Assembly: GCF_048268525.1 (NCBI RefSeq)
Contig: NZ_JBLWVH010000017.1
Span: forward strand, 9,595-73,594
DNA length: 64,000 nucleotides
Direction: 5' to 3'
From: Maricaulis sp048268525
GTDB lineage: Bacteria > Pseudomonadota > Alphaproteobacteria > Caulobacterales > Maricaulaceae
This document shows, in pieces, positions 34,500 to 42,369 of this stretch. How positions within the stretch are numbered: the stretch's first letter is position 1; every line of letters begins with the position of its first letter. The position numbers and the translations under genes were made by a program. The notes beneath the pieces are model-generated. The model saw only the letters and a list, made by a program, of their open reading frames with translations. It did no database searches and was not told the origin of the DNA.

Positions 34500-35348
34500 A
34501 TGACCTTTTCGGTCCATTCCATGGCCTCAGTGAACTCCGCGCTGCAGCATATGAGCATGCTGCAATCGGAAAGTGCCAAGGTGCACGACCGAATCGCGAC
34601 GGGGCTCAAGGTAGGCAGTGCCAGTGATAATGGCACGGTCTGGGCGATGGCCCAGGTCATGCGCACGGACAATGAGTCCCGGCAGAGCGCCCTCACATCC
34701 ATTGATCTGGGCACCGGCGTGGTCGAGACCGCGCTCGCTGCCGCCGAAGGCATTTCCGATTTGATGGTGGAGATGCAGTCCAAGCTCGTTGCTGCGTCCG
34801 ATACCACGCTGGATGAACAAAGCTGGCGCAGCCTGATGACCGACTTTATCGAATTGGGCAACCAGGCGACGCGTCTGGCCGAGAATGCCAGTTTCAATGA
34901 TCTCAACCTGCTGGAAAGTGGTGGCGAGGACCTGTCGGTCCTGATCGGCAAGGACCCAGGCAGCACCATGACCATCGCCGCCGAGGACCTGACCGATGGT
35001 GGCGGAATTTTCGACGCCGGACTGGCAGCCAACCTGCCGCAGAGCGATAACGCGATTGTCGCGACCCAGCCAACCAGCGCTGACGTCGTTGCGTTCGAGG
35101 CTTCGCTGGTCGATGTGACATCGGCTGTCTCCCGATTGGGTGTCGGTCTGCGGTCTCTGGAAATCCAGAAAACCCTGCTGGTCAAACAGATGGACGTGAC
35201 CAGCGCCGGGATCGGCAATCTGGTCGATTCAGACCTTGGCCGCGAGAGCGCAAAATTGCAGGCGCTCCAGGTGCGGGAGCAGCTGGGCATGCAGGCGCTG
35301 GAGATCGCCAACCGCTCGCCGCGGGTGATCCTGAATTTCTTCCAGTAA
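34500..35348 (+). CDS. Flagellin (divergent)
   Basis: The 282-residue protein has flagellin ends: the N terminus FSVHSMASVNSALQHMSMLQ with IATGLKVGSASDNGTVWAMA, and the C terminus QALQVREQLGMQALEIANRS ending RVILNFFQ. The middle is short, as in Caulobacter-type flagellins of about 275 residues. Flagellins polymerise into the filament after type III export. It stands alone between cobT and an oxidoreductase, with no other flagellar gene in sight. ATG 34500 matches the family start; an in-frame extension upstream does not. Confidence 0.88.
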   Translation: MTFSVHSMASVNSALQHMSMLQSESAKVHDRIATGLKVGSASDNGTVWAMAQVMRTDNESRQSALTSIDLGTGVVETALAAAEGISDLMVEMQSKLVAASDTTLDEQSWRSLMTDFIELGNQATRLAENASFNDLNLLESGGEDLSVLIGKDPGSTMTIAAEDLTDGGGIFDAGLAANLPQSDNAIVATQPTSADVVAFEASLVDVTSAVSRLGVGLRSLEIQKTLLVKQMDVTSAGIGNLVDSDLGRESAKLQALQVREQLGMQALEIANRSPRVILNFFQ

Positions 35349-35414
35349 GGCAGGCTGCTTGCCGTCTTTGGCGCTGCGCCCTAAGTGGGCCTGAAAGCAG
35401 GCGCGGGGTTCAGC

Positions 35415-36359
35415 GTGACATCAAACATCGTAATCGGAGCCGGCATGGCCGGCCTGGCCTGCGCCCGGCATCTCGCGGATTCCGGCGAAAATGTCATTGT
35501 GCTCGACAAGGCGCGCGGCCTGGGAGGCCGTTTGGCCACCCGGCGGACGCAATACGGGTCTTTCGACCATGGCGCCCAATATGTCACCGCCCGTGATGCC
35601 GGCTTCGCTGCCTGGCTCGACCAGGCTGCGGCGACAGGCTCGGCCGCGCCATGGGAACAATTGGGTGTCGACCGCACCTGGTGGGTCGGCGCGCCGGGAA
35701 TGAGCAAGCTGGTCGCGTCATTGGCCGAGGGGCTGGAGATCCGCAAAGCCTGTCATGTCGAGACGGTTGGGCAAGACGGTGAGGGTTGGCTGGTGGCCTG
35801 CGAAAATGGTGAGAGGCTTCAGGCAGACCGGCTCGCAGTCGCCATTCCCGCTCCCCAGGCCAAGACCTTGCTTTCCGGCGTCACGCCGCTGGCTGACCGG
35901 CTCGACGCCGTGCGTTACGCGCCTTGCTGGACCTTGATGCTCTCGCTGGCTGAACCGCTCGAACAGGCTCCGCGCGTGTATCGCGCCTCGGATGGGCCTT
36001 GTGCGTGGATCGCCTGCGACTCCACCAAGCCGGGCCGGTCAGGTGAGGGCGAGAACTGGGTCATCCAGGCCGGGCCGGGCTGGAGCGAAACCCATCTCGA
36101 GGAGGATCCGGAGACGGTCCTCGGCTTGCTTGGGAGCGCTTTTGAATCCTGGGCCGGTTCCCTGCCTGAGATCCGGTCGAGTCAGGTCCACCGCTGGCGT
36201 TATGCCCGCGTCCTCAACGCCCTCGATTCGCCCTGCCTGTGGGATGGTGACGCCCGTATCGGTCTGGCCGGCGACTGGTGTCTCGGGCCTCGGGTCGAGG
36301 CGGCCTATCTGTCCGGCCGGGCCCTCGCCGGGCAAATGCTGGAAATTCAGAGCCGATAG
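35415..36359 (+). CDS. Renalase-like FAD/NAD-dependent amine oxidoreductase
   Basis: The 314-residue protein begins with a dinucleotide-binding fold SNIVIGAGMAGLACARHLAD, followed by the FAD motif VIVLDKARGLGGRLATRR and DHGAQYVTARD. A C-terminal block ARIGLAGDWCLGPRVEAAYL completes FAD binding. Renalase relatives oxidise NAD(P)H isomers. GTG 35415 is chosen because it precedes the fold directly; GTG 35385 is possible. The stop overlaps the 3' end of csoR by 13 bases, on the opposite strand. Confidence 0.85.
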   Translation: MTSNIVIGAGMAGLACARHLADSGENVIVLDKARGLGGRLATRRTQYGSFDHGAQYVTARDAGFAAWLDQAAATGSAAPWEQLGVDRTWWVGAPGMSKLVASLAEGLEIRKACHVETVGQDGEGWLVACENGERLQADRLAVAIPAPQAKTLLSGVTPLADRLDAVRYAPCWTLMLSLAEPLEQAPRVYRASDGPCAWIACDSTKPGRSGEGENWVIQAGPGWSETHLEEDPETVLGLLGSAFESWAGSLPEIRSSQVHRWRYARVLNALDSPCLWDGDARIGLAGDWCLGPRVEAAYLSGRALAGQMLEIQSR

Positions 36360-36643
36360 TGCTTGGCCAGCAGGCCTATCAGCTCGTCCATCTTCGCTTT
36401 CTGAGCGTCGGTATCGCCGCTTTCGATGGCGTGGGCGACGCAATGGCCGGCATGATCACGCAGGATTTCGCCTTCGACCGCGGCCAAGGCCGATTTCACG
36501 GCTGACAGTTGCGTGAGCACGTCGATGCAATAGCGGTCCTCTTCCAGCATGCGGCCAATGCCACGCACCTGGCCCTCAATGCGCTTGAGGCGGGCCAGGG
36601 ATTTTTCCCGGGCCGGGGTGAGGGGCGTTTGGATCTCGGACAT
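36347..36643 (-). CDS. csoR: CsoR-type copper(I)-sensing repressor
   Basis: The 98-residue all-helical DUF156 protein has the conserved RLKRIEGQVRGIGRMLEEDR start. Metal ligands are spaced exactly as in copper sensor CsoR: Cys39, then 24 residues, His64, then three residues, Cys68. That distinguishes it from FrmR and RcnR, which use other ligand sets. CsoR binds its operator as a tetramer without copper and leaves it when Cu(I) binds. A matching palindrome lies 10 bases upstream of its start, and the divergent genes encode copper handling, so autoregulation and control of that operon are likely. Confidence 0.92.
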   Translation of the reverse strand: MSEIQTPLTPAREKSLARLKRIEGQVRGIGRMLEEDRYCIDVLTQLSAVKSALAAVEGEILRDHAGHCVAHAIESGDTDAQKAKMDELIGLLAKHYRL

Positions 36644-36651
36644 GTATCTTG

Positions 36652-36669
36652 TATACCCCCGGGGGGTAT
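36652..36669. promoter_or_regulatory. CsoR operator palindrome between csoR and the copper operon
   Basis: TATACCCCC immediately followed by GGGGGGTAT is a near-perfect palindrome of the CsoR/RcnR-family operator type (TACCCCC/GGGGGTA). It lies within the 40-base gap of the divergent genes. A hexamer TATGAT (36667-36672) facing the efflux gene and TATACA facing csoR flank it, so binding should block both promoters. Confidence 0.85.
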
Positions 36670-36683
36670 GATAGCGCAAGCTT

Positions 36684-38045
36684 ATGAAACGAACGCGCTT
36701 CAATGCCCTGCCAGTCCTGGCGATCCTTCTTGCTGTTTCCGCCTGCGCAACGGTCGATCCGGCTGCCGAGCAGGCCAATGTGATGGCCAACCTCGCCGAA
36801 CGGAGCGGACCGGTCGCCGACCCGGCCCTGCCGCGCGAGGGCGGGATGGTCAGCGAAGACATGGCGGTCAGCCTGGCGCTGGCCAATAATCACCGTCTTC
36901 TGGCACGCCTGAACGAGGCTGGCCTGGCCCGGGCCGACCAGGTGATGGCATCGCGCCCGGTCAATCCGCTGGTCGAGGTCATGACCTTGCCGGGTGATGG
37001 CCATGGCCGCGTCTGGGATGTGGATCTGCGCGCCTCCCTGTTGGGTATTGCGGCGACGCCCTGGCGGGCCGCTGCCGCGCAGGATCGCTATGAGGCCCGG
37101 CAGGCCGGGACCGTATTGGCGGCCCTGGACTTCATTGCCGACACACGCCGCGCCTGGGTCGAGGCCGTCGCCGCTCGTCAACGACTGGACCTGCAGCAGC
37201 GCATCCGCGATGCTGCAGCGGCAAGCCTCGTTGTGGCTGAGGAAATCCGTTCGGCGGGCAATTCCCCGGCGCTGGAATTGGAGCGCGAGCGGATGTTCGC
37301 CCAGCAGGCCGAGCTGGACTATCTGGAGGCGGAGCACGCTGCCCTGCAGGCGCGGCTCGCCCTGGGGCGTCAGCTCGGTATTCCCGTTTCAGCAGACCAG
37401 CTGCCCTCGCGGCTGGACGCTGGCAGGGCGCCGCTCGAGGCGCTCGACCCGCAGGCCGCATTGACCGCCAGCCTGCCCCTGGCCGCTGCCCGCGCCAATG
37501 TCGAAGCGGCCGCCGGCGAGGCGGGGCTGGAGAACTGGGGCAGCCTTCTCGAACATGTCGAGCTGGGCGGCGTCTTCGAGCGCGAGGATGGTGACTGGTC
37601 CCGCGGCTGGATGCTGGAATTTGCCCTGCCGATCTTCGATACCGGCTCGGCCCGTCGCACTGCCGCACAGCTGCGGACGGAACAGGCCATTCATCAACAC
37701 GCCGCCCTGGCCTATGATATCCGCAATGCCCTGGAGGCGGCCGAGGCCATGGCGATGCTGGCGCAACGGCGTTTCACCCATATTGAAGATGACGCCCTGC
37801 CGACCAGTGAGCGCCTGATGGATGCGACGATGCGCCAGTATAATGCCATGCAGGTCAGCGTCTTTGATCTGATGGCCGCTGTGCAGATGCGCAGCCGGAC
37901 CGGTCAGGCCTATGTCGAGGCGCTGGCCGATTGGCACCAGGCGCGGATCGTGCTCGACCAGATCCGCGCCGGTGGCTCGCCCGCGATGGTCGCAGCCAGC
38001 GATAGCGGTGACACAGCCCCGACCCGGGGCGAGGGAGATCACTGA
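36684..38045 (+). CDS. TolC-like outer membrane efflux lipoprotein
   Basis: The 453-residue protein has a lipoprotein signal with lipobox VSAC at Cys21. It then shows the outer membrane efflux protein pattern of paired long helical hairpins, for example GGMVSEDMAVSLALANNHRL and the second-half repeat MEFALPIFDTGSARR-like ALPIFDTGSARRTAAQLRTE. It should form a trimeric channel with an inner-membrane partner. It is the first gene of the copper operon, under the CsoR operator, and overlaps the multicopper oxidase start by one base (TGATG). The cognate CusA/CusB pump is not in the window. Confidence 0.88.
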   Translation: MKRTRFNALPVLAILLAVSACATVDPAAEQANVMANLAERSGPVADPALPREGGMVSEDMAVSLALANNHRLLARLNEAGLARADQVMASRPVNPLVEVMTLPGDGHGRVWDVDLRASLLGIAATPWRAAAAQDRYEARQAGTVLAALDFIADTRRAWVEAVAARQRLDLQQRIRDAAAASLVVAEEIRSAGNSPALELERERMFAQQAELDYLEAEHAALQARLALGRQLGIPVSADQLPSRLDAGRAPLEALDPQAALTASLPLAAARANVEAAAGEAGLENWGSLLEHVELGGVFEREDGDWSRGWMLEFALPIFDTGSARRTAAQLRTEQAIHQHAALAYDIRNALEAAEAMAMLAQRRFTHIEDDALPTSERLMDATMRQYNAMQVSVFDLMAAVQMRSRTGQAYVEALADWHQARIVLDQIRAGGSPAMVAASDSGDTAPTRGEGDH

Positions 38046-39424
38046 TGGGTATTTCCAGACGCGATGCCCTGCTGGCCGGGTCTGCCGGTCTCGCCGCGAC
38101 CGGTCTGGCCACCGGCTCGGCCTCGGCCCAGCCGGTTTCGCCCCGCGCCCACAGCGCCTCGGTGCCGCATGACCGGACCTATTCTCCCGGACGGCCGGGC
38201 CGCGATTACACGCCCGTGGTCACGCCGGATGGCGCGACCCTGCCCTACCGGATTGTCGACGGGGTGAAGGTCTTTCATCTCATTCCCGAAGAGGTCGAGC
38301 ACAGTTTCGCGCCCGGCCTCAACGCGAGAACCTGGGGCTATAATGGCCGCACCCATGGCCCGACCATCGAGGCGGTTGAGGGTGACCGGGTGCGGGTCTA
38401 TGTCACCAATCGCCTGCCGGCACCGACCACCGTGCACTGGCATGGCGTCATCCTGCCCTCGGGCATGGACGGGGTGGGCGGTCTCAACCAGCGCGCCATC
38501 CTGCCCGGCGAGACCTTCGTCTACGAGTGGACTTTCCGCCAGCACGGCACATTCATGTACCACTCGCATCATGACGAGATGACCCAGATGGCGCTTGGCA
38601 TGATGGGCATGATCGTGGTTCATCCGCGCCAGCCAACGGGGCCGCGCCCGGATCGCGACTATGCCATCATGCTGTCGGAATGGGTGCTGCATCCCGGTGC
38701 CGAACGCCCTGATCCCAATGCGATGGGCGATTTCAACATCCTGACCATGAATGCGCGTTGTTATCCCGGCACTTCACCCCTCGTTGCCGAGCGTGGCGAA
38801 CGGGTGCGGATCCGCTTCGGCAATCTCTCTGCCATGGATCATCACCCGATCCATCTGCACGGCTATGCCTTCACCATCACCGAGACCGATGGCGGCGTGA
38901 TCCCGGTTTCGGCGCGCCATCCCGACACCACCGTGCTGGTGCCGACCGGGTCCACGCGGACAGTCGACTTCGTCGCCGACAATCCGGGCGACTGGGCCAT
39001 GCATTGCCACATGACCCATCACGTCATGAACCAGATGGGCCATGGCATTCCCAATCTCACCGGCGTCAATGCCCGCCGCATCGACCGCGCCGTCGGCGCC
39101 CTCCTGCCGACCTATATGACGATGGGCCAGGACGGGATGGGCGAGATGGGCCAACACATCGAGATGGGCCATATGCCGGTGCCAGACAATTCCCTGCCCA
39201 TGGTCGGGGCGCCGGGGCCGCGCGACTACATCACCATGGGCGGCATGTTCACCATCCTGAAAGTCCGTGACCGACTGACCGGCGATGGCGATCCGGGCTG
39301 GTATGACAATCCCGAAGGCGAGGCCCGCCCGGCCCGCGCCGATGAACTTAGCCGCGACGGTATAGACACGACCGCTGAGGACGCTCCGACCTCCGCCAAC
39401 CCGCATCAAGGACATCAGCCATGA
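38045..39424 (+). CDS. Tat-exported multicopper oxidase (CopA/CueO-like)
   Basis: The 459-residue protein begins with a twin-arginine signal (MGISRRDALLAGSAGL). All four copper-binding motifs are visible: HWHG (His131, His133), YHSHHDE (His173, His175), HHPIHLHG (from His266) and HCHMTHHVMNQM (His320, Cys321, His322). Cys321 marks the type 1 copper site. Such enzymes oxidise Cu(I) to the less toxic Cu(II) in the periplasm. Repeated Met and His residues after residue 355 (MGQDGMGEMGQHIEMGHM) could bind extra copper. Gene order with a CsoR, TolC-like and CusF-like gene supports copper detoxification. Confidence 0.92.
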   Translation: MGISRRDALLAGSAGLAATGLATGSASAQPVSPRAHSASVPHDRTYSPGRPGRDYTPVVTPDGATLPYRIVDGVKVFHLIPEEVEHSFAPGLNARTWGYNGRTHGPTIEAVEGDRVRVYVTNRLPAPTTVHWHGVILPSGMDGVGGLNQRAILPGETFVYEWTFRQHGTFMYHSHHDEMTQMALGMMGMIVVHPRQPTGPRPDRDYAIMLSEWVLHPGAERPDPNAMGDFNILTMNARCYPGTSPLVAERGERVRIRFGNLSAMDHHPIHLHGYAFTITETDGGVIPVSARHPDTTVLVPTGSTRTVDFVADNPGDWAMHCHMTHHVMNQMGHGIPNLTGVNARRIDRAVGALLPTYMTMGQDGMGEMGQHIEMGHMPVPDNSLPMVGAPGPRDYITMGGMFTILKVRDRLTGDGDPGWYDNPEGEARPARADELSRDGIDTTAEDAPTSANPHQGHQP

Positions 39425-39765
39425 TCACACTTCTCGCCACCAGCCTCCTGCTCGCCACCGCCAGCGCCGATCATCACGGCAACCACGATCATCATGGTGG
39501 TCACGCCATGGCCGATGCCGAAACCATGGCCCAGTCAATCGTCTCCGCCGATGTGCGCACGGTCGACACAGAGGCCCGCACAACCCTCCTGCGCCATGAA
39601 GCCATGCCGGAACTGGGCATGGGCGCCATGGTCATGCCCTTCGCGATCCATGAGCGCGTGGATATCGCGCTGTTCCAGCCGGGAGCCGCACTGATGGTCA
39701 CGGTGACGCGCCGCGACGGCGAGCTGGTAGTGATCGCGGCGGAGGTGGATGAGAGCGTGGGCTAA
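39421..39765 (+). CDS. CusF-like periplasmic copper-binding protein
   Basis: The 114-residue protein has a short signal peptide (ITLLATSLLLATASA) followed by a His-rich start (DHHGNHDHHGGH). The rest fits the CusF/YdeI OB-fold pattern: VRTVDTEARTTLLRHEAMPE, then LGMGAMVMPFAIHE with Met67, Met70 and Met72, and a beta-rich tail MVTVTRRDGELVVIAAEV. Met67 occupies the place where CusF has its Trp44, an unusual ligand change. It begins at the ATGA overlap with the oxidase stop. Its stop overlaps the convergent cobS stop by four bases. It probably delivers or buffers Cu(I). Confidence 0.82.
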   Translation: MITLLATSLLLATASADHHGNHDHHGGHAMADAETMAQSIVSADVRTVDTEARTTLLRHEAMPELGMGAMVMPFAIHERVDIALFQPGAALMVTVTRRDGELVVIAAEVDESVG

Positions 39766-40748
39766 GCCGCGCTCACACTTTTCACCGGCGCTTCCGGCAG
39801 ATCCACGCCAAACACCCGCTGATACATCTCGGCGATGACCGGGCGTTCCAGTTCGTCGCACTTGTTCAGGAAGGTGAGGCGGAAGGCCATGCCGAGATCG
39901 CCGAAGATTTCCTGGTTCTCGGCCCAGGTCAGCACGGTGCGCGGGCTCATCACGGTGGAGATGTCGCCATTGATGAAGGCTTCGCGGGTGAGGTCGGCGA
40001 CCTTGACCATGTCCTCGACCTGTTTGCGGCCTTCGTCCGAGCCGGCCAGCTTTTTCATCTTGGCCAGTACGATGGCGTTTTCGGTCTCGCGCGGCAGATA
40101 GTTCAGCGTGGCGACGATCGACCAGCGGTCCATCTGGCCCTGGTTGATCTGCTGCGTGCCGTGATAGAGGCCGGTCGTGTCCCCCAGGCCGATCGTGTTG
40201 GTGGTGGCGAAGAGGCGGAAGGACGGGTTCGGCCGGATGACCTTGGTCTGGTCCAGCAGGGTCAGCGAGCCCGAGGCTTCCAGCACGCGCTGGATCACGA
40301 ACATCACGTCGGGACGGCCGGCGTCGTACTCATCAAACAGGAGGGCGACCGGGCGCTGCAGGGCCCAGGGCAGGATGCCTTCCTGGAATTCGGTGATCTG
40401 CTTGCCATCCTTCAGCACGATGGCGTCCTTGCCGACCATGTCGATGCGGCTGACATGACTGTCCAGATTGACCCGGACCATCGGCCAGTTGAGGCGGGCG
40501 GCGACCTGTTCGATATGGGTCGACTTGCCGGTGCCGTGATAGCCCTGGATCATCACCCGGCGATTATAGGCAAAGCCGGCGAGGATCGAGCGCGTAGTCG
40601 CCGGGTCGAAGACATAGTCCGGGTCAAGGATCGGCGTGTGTGCGTCCGGCGCCGAGAACATCGCCACCTCGAAGCCGGGATCAAAGCCGAACAGGGCCTG
40701 GCAGTCGGCTTTGGCATCAGGCGCGGAAAGGGGGAAACTATCGCTCAT
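39762..40748 (-). CDS. cobS: Cobaltochelatase-type subunit CobS (AAA+ ATPase)
   Basis: The 328-residue protein is a MoxR/CobS-type AAA+ ATPase with Walker A GYHGTGKST (Lys75), Walker B VALLFDEYDAG and sensor-like ATTNTIGLGD. CobS works with the VWA protein CobT as a chelatase motor. Here cobT lies 5.4 kb away, split off by the flagellin, oxidoreductase and copper genes. The J-domain and BolA-type genes nearby on the other side are the usual neighbours of cobS in alphaproteobacteria. Targets in organisms without cobN are not known. Confidence 0.93.
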   Translation of the reverse strand: MSDSFPLSAPDAKADCQALFGFDPGFEVAMFSAPDAHTPILDPDYVFDPATTRSILAGFAYNRRVMIQGYHGTGKSTHIEQVAARLNWPMVRVNLDSHVSRIDMVGKDAIVLKDGKQITEFQEGILPWALQRPVALLFDEYDAGRPDVMFVIQRVLEASGSLTLLDQTKVIRPNPSFRLFATTNTIGLGDTTGLYHGTQQINQGQMDRWSIVATLNYLPRETENAIVLAKMKKLAGSDEGRKQVEDMVKVADLTREAFINGDISTVMSPRTVLTWAENQEIFGDLGMAFRLTFLNKCDELERPVIAEMYQRVFGVDLPEAPVKSVSAA

Positions 40749-40877
40749 CGAACCGGTCTTTATGGCTGGGCGCGCCTGTTATTGTCAGCGGCAGGGCTGC
40801 GGCGCGAGGGAGGTGATATACCGGAGGTATCGCACGCCCGGCGCGGCTTCAAGTCAATGCCGGTGACTGCATGCCAT

Positions 40878-41297
40878 TCAGATCAGTCGGCGGCCGCGCG
40901 TGGCGAAATGAACCAGCGTGACAGCCAGCATCTCGGTGATGATGACCAGCATGCCGAACTGACCGGCATAGTATTGGCCATCGGTGATTTTCAGCCAGAC
41001 GACGATATGGATCAGACTGCCGGCGATCATCAGGTACAATCCCAGCCTGCGCTGCAGTGCCGCCAGGATCATCCCGACCAGCCAGGCAAGGCTCATGGCG
41101 CAGAACCCGATGATCTCGATGGGTTCGGATCGGCGGATCGCCGTGCCGACATCAAGGCCGCCGATATGAGGATGCCAGAGCCCGGTAAACGTGCCGATGA
41201 TCATGGCAGACCAGAGCGCCATGTAGAGCAGCGGCAGGCCGGCGAGACCAATCGACAGCCATCGGAACGGAAAACCAGGCCCGGAATTCTCAGACAT
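40878..41297 (-). CDS. Small integral membrane protein of unknown function
   Basis: The 139-residue protein has about four hydrophobic helices (around residues 12-34, 58-80, 86-105 and 110-131), with a positively charged C terminus (HFATRGRRLI). No known family is recognised. The start ATG 41297 is chosen over in-frame GTG codons 6-12 bases upstream; the ribosome binding site is weak. It lies between cobS and the J-domain gene on the same strand. Confidence 0.65.
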   Translation of the reverse strand: MSENSGPGFPFRWLSIGLAGLPLLYMALWSAMIIGTFTGLWHPHIGGLDVGTAIRRSEPIEIIGFCAMSLAWLVGMILAALQRRLGLYLMIAGSLIHIVVWLKITDGQYYAGQFGMLVIITEMLAVTLVHFATRGRRLI

Positions 41298-41368
41298 CAG
41301 CACAATCACTTGTTTTGCCCGGGTCCAGAATCGCCCGTTAAAACAAACAAAGTGTTAGCCGTGCGGCG

Positions 41369-41983
41369 TCACGCCATGCCGGCGCTTTTCAGGATCTGGT
41401 AGGAGGCGATGACCCGGCCGAGTTGCTCTTCACTGGAGCGGTCGCCGCCATTGGCGTCCGGGTGCAATTGCTTGACCAGCTCGGCATAGCGCTTGCGCAC
41501 CGTCGACGGGTCGACATCCGGCTCCAGGGACATGGTCTCCAGCGCCTTGGTCTGAAGACGGCCCAGGGATTTTTCGCGCGGCGCTTCCTTGTGCGGGTCC
41601 TTGCGGTCTCCGAACATGCCGTAGGGATCATTGAAGCCGTCGGCAAAATCGCGACTGGCCCTGGCGGCCTTGGCCGAGGCGGAATGGGTGTTCTTCCAGC
41701 CCCAGGTCGGGCGATGACCATAGGCGGCGCTCTCGCGGAAGGACTGGGCGGCGTTCTCGCTCATGCCCTCGAAGAAATTCCACGACTTGTTGTATTCCGA
41801 GGCGTGGCTCTGGCAGAACCAGTAGAAATCATTCAGCCGGTCATTGGCCTTGGGAGCCCGGCTATTGCCATGCTTCTTGCAGCCCGGCCATTCGCAGACA
41901 CGCTCTTCCGGCGCCGGCTGATCCTTGGGCGGCTTGATGCGGATGTCTTTGAACCGCGGTTTGTAATTGTAGGCTTCTGACAT
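41369..41983 (-). CDS. J-domain (DnaJ-like) protein
   Basis: The 204-residue protein has a C-terminal J domain with the HPD tripeptide in VKQLHPDANGGDR. The N-terminal two-thirds are a conserved alphaproteobacterial region with a possible zinc site (CEWPGCKKHGNSRAPK and WFCQSHASEYNKSWNFFEGM). J domains stimulate Hsp70 ATPase. It is adjacent to cobS and divergent from the BolA-type gene, a usual alphaproteobacterial arrangement, so it may serve the same pathway. ATG 41983 is preferred to an in-frame start nine bases upstream. Confidence 0.9.
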   Translation of the reverse strand: MSEAYNYKPRFKDIRIKPPKDQPAPEERVCEWPGCKKHGNSRAPKANDRLNDFYWFCQSHASEYNKSWNFFEGMSENAAQSFRESAAYGHRPTWGWKNTHSASAKAARASRDFADGFNDPYGMFGDRKDPHKEAPREKSLGRLQTKALETMSLEPDVDPSTVRKRYAELVKQLHPDANGGDRSSEEQLGRVIASYQILKSAGMA

Positions 41984-42048
41984 GATCACCAATTATGGTC
42001 ATGCGTCTGTAAAGCGGCAATGAAGCCGGTGAACAAAGAGGTGTGAAA

Positions 42049-42318
42049 ATGGGTGATGTCGCAGTCCGGATCGAGAACAAACTGCAAAAAGCGTTCACAC
42101 CCAGTGCCTTGACGGTCACTGATGATAGTCACCTCCATGCCGGTCATGCCGGCGCCCGGCCGGGTGGCGAGAGCCATTTCACGGTTGATATCGTCGCCAG
42201 CCGCTTTGACGGCTTGTCTCGGGTCGCCCGTCACCGCCTGGTCAACGAGGCGCTGGCGGAGGAATTGGCCGGTCCGATACATGCCCTGGTGATCCGCGCA
42301 CGCGGGACGAGCGAATAA
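42049..42318 (+). CDS. BolA-family protein
   Basis: The 89-residue protein has the BolA fold pattern VRIENKLQKAFTPSALTVTD, the GGESHFTVDIVASRFDG loop with a conserved His, and RVARHRLVNEALAEELAGPI with the second conserved His. BolA proteins bind monothiol glutaredoxins and iron-sulfur clusters, and some bind DNA. ATG 42049 is chosen because GAGG lies seven bases upstream; GTG 42043 is also in frame. It is divergent from the J-domain gene. Confidence 0.88.
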   Translation: MGDVAVRIENKLQKAFTPSALTVTDDSHLHAGHAGARPGGESHFTVDIVASRFDGLSRVARHRLVNEALAEELAGPIHALVIRARGTSE

Positions 42319-42369
42319 GTCTCGATTGGCCCGGTAGAGGGTTGTTCGGCAAGGCAAGGGGAAACAATC

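Noticed and set aside
34313..35311. An upstream extension of cobT running through the flagellin gene on the other strand
   Set aside because: The extension has no CobT similarity, and the flagellin frame with conserved ends is the real coding strand.
32414..40748. Evidence for cobalamin biosynthesis from cobS and cobT
   Set aside because: No cobN or other cobalamin gene is in the window, and many bacteria keep cobS/cobT without that pathway.
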